Assembly: GCF_014695395.1 (NCBI RefSeq)
Contig: NZ_JACJOF010000040.1
Location: 1-64,000 of the forward strand
Reading direction: 5' to 3'
Source of the DNA: Nodosilinea sp. FACHB-131
GTDB lineage: Bacteria > Cyanobacteriota > Cyanobacteriia > Phormidesmidales > Phormidesmidaceae
DNA: 64,000 nt
This document shows, one piece after another, positions 49,210 through 57,971 of the stretch; the stretch's first letter is position 1; every line of letters begins with the position of its first letter. The notes under the pieces are model-generated. The model was given only the letters and a program-made list of their open reading frames with translations, was not told the origin of the DNA and searched no databases. The position numbers and the translations under genes are program-made.

Positions 49210-49758
49210 ATGAAGGTTTGGCAGTGCTTGGGTTTGGCCGTTGGCCTCGGGGCGATCGCTAGCGGATGTTCTGGGACTGTGGCCATACCCCAGGATCAGG
49301 AGCCTGTCACTGGCTCAAGGGCCAGCCAAAACCTGCCCACCGCCACCGTTGTTTCCGTAGGCGATGGTGACACGCTGCAGATGAACTACCAAGGCCAGAG
49401 CACTACAGTCCGGTTCGCCTGCATCGACGCACCAGAGACAACACAAACCCCTTGGGGGCCGGCAGCTACCGAACGTCTGCGCCAGCTCACCCCTAGAGGT
49501 TCCACCATTCAGTTCCGCGAAGCTGACACCGACCGCTATGGCCGCATGGTGGCTGAGGTCTATGCAAATGGCCAAAATATGAATCTACAGATGGTCAGTG
49601 AGGGTCATGCAGCGGTCTACACCCAATTCTTGAGCAGCTGCCCCGACACAGACGATGCCCTCCTGGCCGCCGAGGCTCAGGCTCAACAGCAGCAGTTGAA
49701 CTTTTGGAATCAGTCCAATCCTGTAATGCCGTGGGACTATCGGCGGAACAATCGGTAA
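49210..49758 (+). CDS. Thermonuclease-family lipoprotein
   Basis: 182 residues. Lipobox GAIASGCSG (Cys near 20), then TVVSVGDGDTLQM, VRFACIDAPET, and DRYGRMVAEVY: staphylococcal-nuclease fold with the catalytic Asp/Arg/Glu set (R in VRFACID, DxPE, R in DRYGR). It would act on DNA or RNA outside the cytoplasmic membrane. Excalibur proteins nearby are often found with such nucleases. Confidence 0.93.
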   Translation: MKVWQCLGLAVGLGAIASGCSGTVAIPQDQEPVTGSRASQNLPTATVVSVGDGDTLQMNYQGQSTTVRFACIDAPETTQTPWGPAATERLRQLTPRGSTIQFREADTDRYGRMVAEVYANGQNMNLQMVSEGHAAVYTQFLSSCPDTDDALLAAEAQAQQQQLNFWNQSNPVMPWDYRRNNR

Positions 49759-49876
49759 GGCTGAATAGGGAAAAACATGGCTCCATCAAGCATTATTTAA
49801 CAACCCGGATGGGTTGCCGAACCAATTGAATAAGTTAGATGTTCCTAGCATCAGAGCGCTGGTTGAGAAATTTCCT

Positions 49877-50416
49877 ATGTTGAGTCGAATATCTCTTGCC
49901 CTATGTGTATCGCTGATGGTCGTTCCAACCTGTGCTATGCAAGCGATTGCCCAACCAGTAAAGGGCGAGAGCATTACTTCCAGAACGAAGGAAACCGTCA
50001 CCTCCCAACGTTTTTCTGTGGACTATCCAGACCATTGGAGCGTTACTCAAAATGACAATGACTATGTCATTATCTATAACCAGCGCCCTGCTGGTGTGAC
50101 TACAACAGGTGCAACATCACCGTACTTGATTAAGACTGATGTATCCATTCAGCCCAACTCGCTTCGAGACGCTATTTTGGGCATTGGTGACGAGCCAGAA
50201 GATATCCAGCGGATTGAGCTAGTAGAGATCAATGGACAATCTGGATTAAGGGTTTGGGAGGAAAGTGAGGGGTGGGACTTCCCTAATAGTCTCATCACCT
50301 ACATTCCTATCGGCGATCGAGAAATCGCCTATATTGTCAGCTTTTATAGCTCTGAGAATCAGGCAGCAGAAGATGCCATTATTCAGATGCACAACACGTT
50401 AAGAGTCTTCGATTGA
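49877..50416 (+). CDS. Exported PsbP-like protein
   Basis: 179 residues from ATG 49877 with a signal peptide (MLSRISLALCVSLMVVPTCA, cleavage about AIAQ). The mature part SQRFSVDYPDHWSVTQNDND, YVIIYNQRP, LVEINGQSGLRVWEES and ITYIPIGDREIAYIVSFYS looks like the PsbP-like fold of many cyanobacterial lumen or periplasm proteins. Not necessarily photosynthetic. A longer start at 49814 would hide the signal peptide. Confidence 0.75.
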   Translation: MLSRISLALCVSLMVVPTCAMQAIAQPVKGESITSRTKETVTSQRFSVDYPDHWSVTQNDNDYVIIYNQRPAGVTTTGATSPYLIKTDVSIQPNSLRDAILGIGDEPEDIQRIELVEINGQSGLRVWEESEGWDFPNSLITYIPIGDREIAYIVSFYSSENQAAEDAIIQMHNTLRVFD

Positions 50417-50487
50417 TTACAGGCGAGGGTTGAATTTTGGAAATCAGGATAATCTTGTGTGCTTTGGGACTATGGGTGGAGTGATCG

Positions 50488-52065
50488 CTAATTTTGCTCC
50501 TGAGAGTAAATCACCTCAAAAACCTCCACTGGTTCTGCCTTGCCTTTCAAATGGATGGCTCCAACCCCTTGACAGTCGATAGTTGATTGCACCGCTGCAT
50601 AGGTAGCTAGTCCTAGTAGGATTTGATTTGGCTGGGCCTGGCTCTCCAGTCGAGCAGCGACGTTGATCACATCCCCTAGAACGGTATAATCCATCCGGCG
50701 AGCGCTGCCGATACAGCCTGCAATGACTTCCCCAGAGTTAATGCCAATGCCCAAATGGATAGGGGGAGTGGGCTGAGTTAGATTAATTTTGGCTACTTTT
50801 TGCTGAATCGCGATCGCACACTGTACTGCGTAAAGAGCGTGGTTTTCTTGGGCGAGGGGAGCGCCAAATACTACCATGACAGCATCGCCAATGAACTTAT
50901 CAACAGTTCCTTGATACTGAAAAACGATATCGATGATCTCTTGAAAATAGCAATTGAGGGTCGCAAATAAATCCACCGCAGAACTTTTCTCTGCACGAGT
51001 AGTAAAGCCCCGCACATCACAGAAAAAGCAGGTTACGTCTCGCCGTTCCCCTTCAACGATGCTTTCAAAATCTGCTTGGAGCATCAACTTGTCTACTAAC
51101 TGTTGGGTGACAAAACGACCAAACATTCCCTGCAGGCGTTCAGCCCGTAGGCTTTCTTGTTCCCAGAAGTGTTGAACTCGTAGTAGAGGGTTTTGAAGCA
51201 CTTCTCGCTGATAAGTCTGAATGCCAACTATGCCCTCTTTGACTAATTCTCGCGACCCTTCGCGTAGAGTGAAGTGCTTGTGAGTTGGCGGACGGCCTAA
51301 GTTACCCCGCTCCAAATAATCTTCTACAATGAGTCTGACCTCATCATCAATTTGCAATACCTCGAATAGCGCGCAACGTCCGTAGCGCCAGCCTCCGCCT
51401 ACGCCACGGTTCTCGCACACTGGACAACCAACCTCGCGCCAGATCTCACGAGGTTTATGGCTGTCGGGGTAAATCAATAAGGTTTCTGCCAAAGTTGCAG
51501 GGGCAGGCTGTCCACAATCACCACATAGTCTTGGTAAAAGCATTTGGGATAGAACGCCCACTAAATTCTCAACTAGGTCTGGGGTGCTGTAGCCTAAAGC
51601 TCGCAGAACGTAGAGAACGTCTAATCCAACAAAGGGAGTATCTAGGCAGGCAAGTACCCAATGATCTGCTTGAGCGGCCTTCATGGCTGCCTTAGCATTG
51701 TTGAAGCCAATGAGTTGATCCGTTATCATCCCCATGCCAGGATTGGCAATAATTTTCTGATTGACAGCGTCTTCCCAAGCTTGCTCTGTACCGTCAACGT
51801 ACTGAACTATCCAATCTCGGGGTAGAGCGAAGTGCATCTGCTCCAACAAATTCTGGTCGCTGGTTAGCAGGGTGATTGGAATCCCTTGTAACCAAGCTTG
51901 CTGGGCTATGACAAAAAGAGTGGTAGTTTTTCCAGTGCTGGGTTGCCCTGTCACCACAAATAATCCTGGCTCTCCTGCCAAGATGTTGAGGGTAATTGTT
52001 CTAGCAGCAATGGGTGCGATGAACTGCTCAATGGTGAAGTCAGATAGGCTTCGCTTTTCTTCCAT
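50488..52065 (-). CDS. Secretion-type ATPase fused to class III nucleotidyl cyclase
   Basis: 525 residues. Residues about 10-240 are like the C-terminal ATPase domain of GspE/PilB: Walker A GQPSTGKTTTL (40-50) and the four-cysteine zinc site C181/C184/C214/C217, followed by RCALFEVLQIDDEVR. The N-terminal GspE domains are absent. Residues about 335-520 form a guanylate/adenylate cyclase domain: CFFCDVRGFTTRAEKSSA (metal Asp350), KFIGDAVMVVFGAPL (Asp394), GIGINSGEVIAG and YTVLGDVINVAARLE. It probably makes cAMP under control of the ATPase-like sensor. No membrane segment. Confidence 0.88.
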   Translation of the reverse strand: MEEKRSLSDFTIEQFIAPIAARTITLNILAGEPGLFVVTGQPSTGKTTTLFVIAQQAWLQGIPITLLTSDQNLLEQMHFALPRDWIVQYVDGTEQAWEDAVNQKIIANPGMGMITDQLIGFNNAKAAMKAAQADHWVLACLDTPFVGLDVLYVLRALGYSTPDLVENLVGVLSQMLLPRLCGDCGQPAPATLAETLLIYPDSHKPREIWREVGCPVCENRGVGGGWRYGRCALFEVLQIDDEVRLIVEDYLERGNLGRPPTHKHFTLREGSRELVKEGIVGIQTYQREVLQNPLLRVQHFWEQESLRAERLQGMFGRFVTQQLVDKLMLQADFESIVEGERRDVTCFFCDVRGFTTRAEKSSAVDLFATLNCYFQEIIDIVFQYQGTVDKFIGDAVMVVFGAPLAQENHALYAVQCAIAIQQKVAKINLTQPTPPIHLGIGINSGEVIAGCIGSARRMDYTVLGDVINVAARLESQAQPNQILLGLATYAAVQSTIDCQGVGAIHLKGKAEPVEVFEVIYSQEQN

Positions 52066-52349
52066 GAGACATTCTGCCGACGGGACCCCTCCGAGATGGC
52101 TCGGATTGGCTTAGATAGGCGAGACTAACCGCACAACAAAATGTTGTGTTAATCGCAGAACACTAGTTTATAAAGAGACAGTAGCCAAAGGCTTTAGAGG
52201 GAGAGAAAGAAACGATAGATAATGTACACATCGCCTATCGGTTCTTTCTCTGAAATTGCAAAATTACCATAGCCATCTCTTTGATGACCACTACACCAGA
52301 ACCACTTAAAGCCTTACTCTACTCAAGTTATGGGCATTGAGGGGGCGCT

Positions 52350-52670
52350 ATGACCATCACAGCAGAGGACAGAATAAAAGTCATTTGTAACTCCCTATCT
52401 CACTTCCAAGCAGTTGCTGAACCTGTTCTAGATGTGGAAATGGTCTACTTTGATCGGCCAGAGAACCAGACGCTACGCATGGCCATCGACCACTTCAAGG
52501 AAGGCTTGGGCGTTAACTGGCGCGACCACGACCAATCGGGCCTGAGTGATGAGCTAGTGACTAGCTTTGCAATGGTGGCTCATAACCTGGAACCCAAGCC
52601 GTTGAAAGAAGCGATTCAATGGCTGCACTTCACCACTCAAGACATGCTGCTGCTGAGAGAGCGGGGATAG
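52350..52670 (+). CDS. Hypothetical protein, 106 residues
   Basis: GAGGGGGC precedes the ATG. It reads MTITAEDRIKVICNSLSHFQ, PENQTLRMAIDHFKEGLGVN, HNLEPKPLKEAIQWLHFTT. Helical, soluble, no recognised motif. It stands alone between the cyclase gene (divergent) and a shared terminator. The 280 bp upstream hold only promoter-like AT-rich sequence. Confidence 0.7.
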   Translation: MTITAEDRIKVICNSLSHFQAVAEPVLDVEMVYFDRPENQTLRMAIDHFKEGLGVNWRDHDQSGLSDELVTSFAMVAHNLEPKPLKEAIQWLHFTTQDMLLLRERG

Positions 52671-52735
52671 ACGATGGGACAGCTGCGATCGCCCTCTCTG
52701 CCCTGGGAAATCTAGGGCTAGGTAGATGCCATTTA

Positions 52736-52784
52736 CTAAAAAGCCCCCGCTGCAAGCTTTTGAGTAGCCACAGCAGGGGTTTTC
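52736..52784. terminator. Bidirectional terminator between two convergent genes
   Basis: CCCCCGCTG and CAGCAGGGG form the stem; A5 stands before it and TTTTCTTT after it, so it can serve both the gene ending at 52670 and recA ending at 52814. Confidence 0.75.
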
Positions 52785-52813
52785 TTTAAGCAGAGAACTG
52801 GGGATAAACGCCT

Positions 52814-53905
52814 TTACTCGTCCTCATCCAGATAAGCGGCTTCCTCTTCAGACTCCACTTCAATCTCTACATCAGCGACTTCCACAGCAGCGCCGCCAAT
52901 CTCTAGCTTCTCTCTCACCTGAGCTTCTACCTTTTGGGCAAACTCAGCATCCTCTTGTAGCCGTTGAATGGTGTTCTCGCGCCCTTGGCCAACGTTGTTG
53001 CCTTCGTAGCTGTACCAAGCTCCTTTGCGGATCAGCACCCCGTGCTGCTCGGCTAGGTCAATCAGACAGCCCATTGTGGAAATGCCTTGGCCAAAGAGAA
53101 TGTCAAATTCCCCGATGCGAAAGGGCGGGGCCACCTTGTTCTTAGCTACTTTGACCTTAGCCCGAATGCCGTACTCTTCAGTGCCCTTCTTCAGCGTTTG
53201 GATGCGGCGAATGTCGAGGCGTACTGAGGCATAGAACTTCAGCGCGTTCCCCCCGGTCGTGACTTCGGGGTTGCCATACGAAATACCGATTTTCTGCCGC
53301 AGCTGGTTCAAAAAGATGACCGTACACTGCGACTTACCAATGCTGCCGGTGATCTTCCGCAGCGCCTGGCTCATCAGTCGGGCTTGAAGGCCCACGTGGG
53401 CATCGCCCATCTCCCCCTCAATCTCAGCCCGTGGCACCAGGGCTGCAACCGAGTCTATTACCACTAGATCAACAGCCGAAGACCGCACCAGCTGATCCAC
53501 CACCTCCAGGCCCATCTCTCCAGTGTCGGGCTGGGACACCAGCAGTTCATCGACGTTGACCCCCAGGGCAGCGGCATATACAGGGTCAAGGGCATGTTCT
53601 GCATCAACGATCGCAGCCACACCGCCCAGCTTTTGTACCTCAGCCAGGGCATGGAGAGCCAGAGTTGTTTTACCTGAGCTTTCAGGGCCATAGATCTCAA
53701 TCACCCGCCCTTTGGGTAAGCCACCGCCTAGAGCCAGGTCGAGGGTCAGCGCCCCGGTGGAAATGGTTTCAACCTTCATGCGGGAAGCATCGCCCAGGCG
53801 CATGATTGCCCCTTTGCCAAAGTTGCGCTCAATTTGGCCCAGCACCAGAGTCAGCGCCTTTTCCTTTTCGGTCTGCTCTTTGCTTCCGCCTTTCTTAGCC
53901 GCCAT
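52814..53905 (-). CDS. recA: RecA recombinase
   Basis: About 363 residues from ATG 53905 ([20 protein letters not shown]). All RecA signatures are present: [15 protein letters not shown], Walker [68 protein letters not shown] and an acidic tail ([18 protein letters not shown]). It forms filaments on single-stranded DNA for strand exchange and LexA cleavage. A LexA box upstream fits SOS control. Complete and typical; nothing shows whether it is the only copy in the genome. Confidence 0.98.
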   Translation of the reverse strand: MAAKKGGSKEQTEKEKALTLVLGQIERNFGKGAIMRLGDASRMKVETISTGALTLDLALGGGLPKGRVIEIYGPESSGKTTLALHALAEVQKLGGVAAIVDAEHALDPVYAAALGVNVDELLVSQPDTGEMGLEVVDQLVRSSAVDLVVIDSVAALVPRAEIEGEMGDAHVGLQARLMSQALRKITGSIGKSQCTVIFLNQLRQKIGISYGNPEVTTGGNALKFYASVRLDIRRIQTLKKGTEEYGIRAKVKVAKNKVAPPFRIGEFDILFGQGISTMGCLIDLAEQHGVLIRKGAWYSYEGNNVGQGRENTIQRLQEDAEFAQKVEAQVREKLEIGGAAVEVADVEIEVESEEEAAYLDEDE

Positions 53906-53939
53906 AGTCGCCTCAGTGCTGTAGGACAAGACCCCTGAA

Positions 53940-53949
53940 CCCCAGAACA
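53940..53949 (-). repeat. TGTTCTGGGG motif in the recA leader
   Basis: CCCCAGAACA on the plus strand, between the recA start and its LexA box. A member of the dispersed motif set described at 10321. In the recA sense direction it reads TGTTCTGGGG. Confidence 0.5.
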
Positions 53950-53970
53950 GTTGTCTTCAGAGATTTAGTT

Positions 53971-53986
53971 TAGTACACTTGTTCCA
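53971..53986 (-). promoter_or_regulatory. LexA box upstream of recA
   Basis: TAGTACACTTGTTCCA fits the cyanobacterial LexA consensus TAGTACN4GTTC(T/C)A closely. It is 66 bp upstream of the recA ATG, where promoter repression would work. Confidence 0.8.
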
Positions 53987-54070
53987 GATCGCAATAGGTA
54001 GTTATCTATCTCAATCGAAATCACTGGAATTTAAGCCTCCAGTCCAGAATCAAGGAAGGAGGGTCAAGAC

Positions 54071-54295
54071 GTGGAAGACTCTTTAGTTCAACTCATCGCT
54101 GTTTCTGACTGGATTGTGGCTGTTACCCATTGCCGTGCCACAGGATATTTTTGCTGGGTGATCACTCCAGAATTGTCTGCCCTGACTGATGGCGAAACCC
54201 ACTCCACTAGTGAATTTGCCTTGGCAGCGGGTCGTGGTTTAGTGCAGTGCTCTACTGGGCCAGAGATTGACTTCAGCCGCTGTCGTCTTTACTAG
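54071..54295 (+). CDS. Small hypothetical protein
   Basis: 74 residues from GTG 54071, with GGAGG 8 nt upstream. MEDSLVQLIAVSDWIVAVTH, ATGYFCWVITPELSALTDGE, STSEFALAAGRGLVQC. No family known to me. Divergent from recA. Its 3' end overlaps an 18-bp tandem duplication. Confidence 0.65.
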   Translation: MEDSLVQLIAVSDWIVAVTHCRATGYFCWVITPELSALTDGETHSTSEFALAAGRGLVQCSTGPEIDFSRCRLY

Positions 54296-54322
54296 GTCTA
54301 GCCGCTTTACTAGGTCTAGCCG
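54287..54322. repeat. 18-bp tandem duplication
   Basis: CTTTACTAGGTCTAGCCG occurs twice without spacer (54287-54304 and 54305-54322). The first copy contains the stop region of the gene at 54071. Probably replication slippage. Confidence 0.9.
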
Positions 54323-54362
54323 CTGGCCTCAAAATGGTAGGGTCGCTATCCCTTGACTGACC

Positions 54363-55115
54363 ATGGTCAAAGACCTGCTGACGCTGTACGAACCCATCAA
54401 CACACTCAAGCCCGTTGATGATGGCATCTGGATTGTGGATGGCCCTATCGTCAAGATGTCGATGTACGGCATGGCTATTCCCTTCACCACTCGAATGACG
54501 GTTGTGCGCCTGGACAACGACGGGCTGTGGTGCCATTCCCCCACGGAACTAACGCCTACTCTCAAAGCCGAGATCGACAACCTTGGCCCCGTCGAACATC
54601 TGATATCGCCTAACAAGATTCACTATGCCCACATTCAGAGCTGGGTAGATGCTTACCCCCATGCGATCGCCTGGGCATCTCCAGGGGTGCGAGAGCGGGC
54701 TGACAGCCAGCACATTCCAACAACTTTCCATGCTGACCTGGACGATACGCCACCGCCGCAGTGGGCTACAGAAATTGACCAAGCAATCGTTCGCGGCAGT
54801 CGGTTCTTAGATGAAGTGGTGTTCTTCCATCGCCAGAGCAAGACGCTGATCTTGACCGACCTGATTGAAAACGTTGAACCCCCCAAGATAGACAAAGCCT
54901 TTCGCTGGCTAATTCACCTGGCTGGTATAGCCGACCCCAACGGTAAGGCTCCCCTAGATTTAAGGATGACGTTTTGGGGCCGTAAAGCCCAGGCGAGGAA
55001 AGGTTACGAACAAATGTTAGCCTGGGCACCCGAGAAGATTATTTTGGCCCACGGTCGCTGGTTTCAAGAGAACGGGGTGGCGGAGCTAGAGCGGGCCTTT
55101 CAGTGGCTTAAGTAG
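54363..55115 (+). CDS. DUF4336 protein, metallo-beta-lactamase-like
   Basis: 250 residues. DDGIWIVDGPIVKMSMYGMA, PFTTRMTVVRLDNDGLWCHS, EHLISPNKIHYAHIQSWVDA, SKTLILTDLIEN and EKIILAHGRWFQENG correspond to DUF4336, a metallo-hydrolase-like fold frequent in cyanobacteria and plants. The H and D ligands are partly replaced compared with true beta-lactamases. Substrate unknown. It appears as a single gene with a terminator downstream. Confidence 0.87.
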   Translation: MVKDLLTLYEPINTLKPVDDGIWIVDGPIVKMSMYGMAIPFTTRMTVVRLDNDGLWCHSPTELTPTLKAEIDNLGPVEHLISPNKIHYAHIQSWVDAYPHAIAWASPGVRERADSQHIPTTFHADLDDTPPPQWATEIDQAIVRGSRFLDEVVFFHRQSKTLILTDLIENVEPPKIDKAFRWLIHLAGIADPNGKAPLDLRMTFWGRKAQARKGYEQMLAWAPEKIILAHGRWFQENGVAELERAFQWLK

Positions 55116-55443
55116 TCCACGGTGGAACTGAAGGAGGCGATCGCATCTCTCAATTTGGGCACTATAGACCCACAGCGGACAACGGTGGATTACTACCCGT
55201 AGTCAATCCGCACCCAAAATTTACAACCTCTGAGACTGCCGCTGGTCTTGGAGGTTTCGTTTTTTGATCTCCTTGATGACGGCATTTTGCTGATAGTGGA
55301 GATGGAATAATCATGAAGCGCTAATGCTGTAACAGCATAGAAAATAAAGCGAAGATATTTTCTGTGCCAACTAGTTTAATAATATGGGTTTTGCTTGAGT
55401 AGAGAGGGAACGATGAATGTGCCTTAATTCATGAGTTTCCCTA
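55116..55443. other. Intergenic region with a terminator
   Basis: Contains the terminator at 55225 and then an AT-rich stretch with TATAATGGG-like sequence near 55380 (AATAATATGGG) as likely promoter of the gene at 55444. No other gene seen. Confidence 0.5.
55225..55266 (+). terminator. Terminator after the DUF4336 gene
   Basis: AACCTC and AGAC pair with GTCT and GAGGTT in one interrupted stem, followed by CG and T6 on the plus strand. Confidence 0.8.
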
Positions 55444-55872
55444 GTGAAAAATCTATTCTTGCGAGCACTAAAGTTTTCTCCTCTATGTTTACTGTTACTA
55501 GGTGGAACCACGGTTAGTGCTCAAAGTCTACCTCCCTATGCAGGCACAACCTGCTCTGCCTTTGCGACTCACCCAGAGGCGCAGTGGCATTATGCAATGG
55601 GCACCGCGCCATCTTCTGTGGATGACGATAGAGATGGATTGGCCTGTGAGTATTTGACCAGCGCAATTAGGAGCGATGGCAGCCGAATCTTTAACAATCA
55701 GGCTAATCGTGGCAACGTGAGATACACGATGGAAGTTTGGCGGGTGAATGCCACTGATGTTTATCTACGCATTAAATCGAGCCAAGGAATGGATTTCACA
55801 ACCCGTAGTTTCCCATCTGATCCAGCAGCGCGCGAGCACATGAATACGTACTACCGAAATCTGCTCCGCTAG
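55444..55872 (+). CDS. Secreted Excalibur-domain protein 3
   Basis: 142 residues from GTG 55444. Signal peptide (MKNLFLRALKFSPLCLLLLG, cleavage about VSAQ), then TTCSAFATHPEAQWHY and VDDDRDGLACEYL: the Excalibur loop is in the middle here. A C-terminal extension of about 75 residues (RYTMEVWRVNATDVYLRIKS) looks like a small beta domain. Co-directional with the CAP-domain gene 22 bp downstream, suggesting a cell-surface pair. Confidence 0.82.
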   Translation: MKNLFLRALKFSPLCLLLLGGTTVSAQSLPPYAGTTCSAFATHPEAQWHYAMGTAPSSVDDDRDGLACEYLTSAIRSDGSRIFNNQANRGNVRYTMEVWRVNATDVYLRIKSSQGMDFTTRSFPSDPAAREHMNTYYRNLLR

Positions 55873-55893
55873 TACCAACTTAATGAAAGGCAG

Positions 55894-56526
55894 ATGTCAA
55901 AATACCGTCGTTCCAGCCGATCAATAAGTCGCCGCTATCCTGCGGCTCAGCACCATTGGGCAGTAGTACTCTCTGCTCTGGTGTTTGGCAGCTATGCTCT
56001 GGTTCAGCTTCACCAATTGTTCTTCCAAAGCAATGGTGCGGGTGGCCCTGGTTGGGCGATTGGACAACCTCAAACTCAGCGGAACTTTCGCCTAGGCAAT
56101 CAGCCGCTACCGGAACTTAGAGCGCTGGCGTTGGAGGTGGCGAACCGCGATCGCCAGGTGAATGGTCTGCCGCCGCTAGTAGAAGACCCGTTGCTCTCCC
56201 AGGTGGCCCAGAGACACGCAGAAGACATGCTGGCCCGCCAGTTCTACGACCACGTTAACCCCGATGGTCAAGATCCCTCAGCCCGTTACATAGCAGCGGG
56301 TGGCCAAGTTGGGGCCGGGGAAAATATCATGCAGCAGAAAGGAACTATCCCAATGGCCTTGTCATTAGGATTGGTCGAGGAATACCAACAGGGGTGGATG
56401 GAGAGCCCTGGCCACCGCGAGAATCTGCTGACTCCGCGTTACACCACCTTTGGCTATGGCATTGTGGCATCAGCCACGGGAACAGAGATCTATGCGGTGC
56501 AGATGTTTAGCTTCTCAGCGCAGTAG
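55894..56526 (+). CDS. CAP/SCP-domain secreted protein
   Basis: 210 residues. An N-terminal membrane or signal helix (HWAVVLSALVFGSYALVQL, about 21-39) precedes a CAP domain: LALEVANRDRQVNGLPPLVE, DPLLSQVAQRHAEDMLARQF, YDHVNPDGQDP, GAGENIMQ, GWMESPGHRENLL and YGIVASATG. The His, Glu and His of the CAP site are present. Extracellular; often calcium-linked, which fits its Excalibur neighbour. An internally deleted copy lies at 59325. Confidence 0.92.
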   Translation: MSKYRRSSRSISRRYPAAQHHWAVVLSALVFGSYALVQLHQLFFQSNGAGGPGWAIGQPQTQRNFRLGNQPLPELRALALEVANRDRQVNGLPPLVEDPLLSQVAQRHAEDMLARQFYDHVNPDGQDPSARYIAAGGQVGAGENIMQQKGTIPMALSLGLVEEYQQGWMESPGHRENLLTPRYTTFGYGIVASATGTEIYAVQMFSFSAQ

Positions 56527-56572
56527 TAGAACAGTATCAAGCTCATCAGCACACCTTACCTAAGCTACAAGC

Positions 56573-57046
56573 ATGAGCCATATCGACCTCTCAAAGCTGA
56601 AATGGGCCAAAGTCATCCATGACCCTAGCGGTTGGGCTTATACTCGCGATCGCATTAAGGAAATGCCCAATGCAATTGACTTCAATCATGTAACCGTCTT
56701 CCCCCTGGGCTTTCGCACAGATAAAGCCAACCAGATCGAAGCTGCCGAACAGGTTGTCCTAATCCAAAATGGCAAGCTTACGCACTTAGTTGAGGTGTTG
56801 GACTGCAAGACTTATGAGGGTGGGGGATGGTACCACCGAATATGCCGTGTCCTATGGTGGCAGCCTGATGTAGAAGACTGGAATAGCCTGCGTCCTCAGA
56901 GTGAGCTATTGGGCTTTGCCCCAATGCTCATGGACGGGGATCCCCATCTCATTGAGAACCTTAAACGCTTTGGCGAGCGCTGGAACGTCAACGGCAATAT
57001 GGCTGGGTTCAGGGGGTATTTGGCAGAACGTCTGCACGAATCATAA
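56573..57046 (+). CDS. Hypothetical protein, 157 residues
   Basis: Starts MSHIDLSKLKWAKVIHDPSG, with HVTVFPLGFRTDKANQIEAA and EVLDCKTYEGGGWYHRICRV, LWWQPD. This looks like a compact beta-rich barrel, perhaps of the EVE/PUA-like kind, but no signature is firm. Soluble. It is 47 bp after the CAP gene, same strand. Confidence 0.7.
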   Translation: MSHIDLSKLKWAKVIHDPSGWAYTRDRIKEMPNAIDFNHVTVFPLGFRTDKANQIEAAEQVVLIQNGKLTHLVEVLDCKTYEGGGWYHRICRVLWWQPDVEDWNSLRPQSELLGFAPMLMDGDPHLIENLKRFGERWNVNGNMAGFRGYLAERLHES

Positions 57047-57101
57047 TCCTAGCTAATAGTAAGGTTTATAAACTTCTTTAGACTCAACAAGGTGGTTTTC
57101 T

Positions 57102-57248
57102 ATGCTTCAGTTATTACTTAAAGCATTTTTTCTGATTTGGGATGTTTGGAACCGCATTCCAAAGAAAACAAGGGAAAAAATAATTGATACTATAGTGAGT
57201 CTCTTCGATGACTTCTTCCGTGAGTATTACAAAGCTTCAAAACAATAG
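57102..57248 (+). CDS. 48-residue amphipathic peptide
   Basis: MLQLLLKAFFLIWDVWNRIP, KKTREKIIDTIVSLFDDFFR, EYYKASKQ. AAGGTGG precedes the ATG by 7 nt. Aromatic hydrophobic N-terminal helix and a second amphipathic helix resemble small membrane-active peptides. The next gene starts 12 bp after the stop, so the two could form a toxin-antitoxin-like unit, which is inference only. Confidence 0.55.
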   Translation: MLQLLLKAFFLIWDVWNRIPKKTREKIIDTIVSLFDDFFREYYKASKQ

Positions 57249-57260
57249 AGAGGTGGCCAG

Positions 57261-57725
57261 ATGAATCAGAAAAATAACGACGTAAACACTGATATTGACA
57301 AGAAAGAGCCAAATGAGGACAAGGTGGACGAACCTTCTATGTCTCAAGATTCAGTCAGTCTTTCTCAATTCTGGAACGAAAAAGAAGGACAGGAAAATGC
57401 TAAGAGTCCACTAGCCTCCCCAGGTTTAGTATCGACACTTCAAGCAGATATCGCTCTTGCAACAAGCAGCATTCTTACCACGGATTTGTCGATCAATGCG
57501 CTAAGTGTAGCATTAGGAATAACCACTGTAGGGCCAAACAAGAGCAAGGCAGCAGCACTTGATGAGTTTAGTAAAAAGGTCTCTAATTATGCTGCCAGCA
57601 AAGAGGTTATTTCGACCTTAAGTGATGAGATTGGAACTCCAAAGGAAGATGAGAGTGAAGATGAGTTTGTTGATCGCGCGAAAACTGCCTTGAAAAACAT
57701 TCTTCACAAAAAGTTTCGTCTTTAA
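57261..57725 (+). CDS. Hypothetical partner of the 48-residue peptide
   Basis: 154 residues, GAGAGGTGG upstream. The first 50 residues are very polar and acidic (KKEPNEDKVDEPS). Then comes an Ala/Ser/Thr-rich helical middle (ADIALATSSILTTDLSINAL) and a charged C-terminus (TALKNILHKKFRL). No family recognised. AT-richer than the flanks. Confidence 0.65.
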   Translation: MNQKNNDVNTDIDKKEPNEDKVDEPSMSQDSVSLSQFWNEKEGQENAKSPLASPGLVSTLQADIALATSSILTTDLSINALSVALGITTVGPNKSKAAALDEFSKKVSNYAASKEVISTLSDEIGTPKEDESEDEFVDRAKTALKNILHKKFRL

Positions 57726-57971
57726 CTAACCGATTTAGCTCTTCAAACTCACTTCTATGACGCTCGATGAAGTTGTCTAATCATCTAGCAGGCTAAGCAG
57801 CTGCAGGAGCGGGGGTTTACCTAGAATGAGATGGCCATCCTCTACTACAGCCGGGGGGGAGTGGATCTGCCGGGATCTCCAGAAGGCTGGTTGCCGGTGG
57901 ATTGGATCAACTAAGGCGGCAATAGCCGGAACTTTGACCCCTCGACCCGAAGCATCAAGCTGATGATCATG

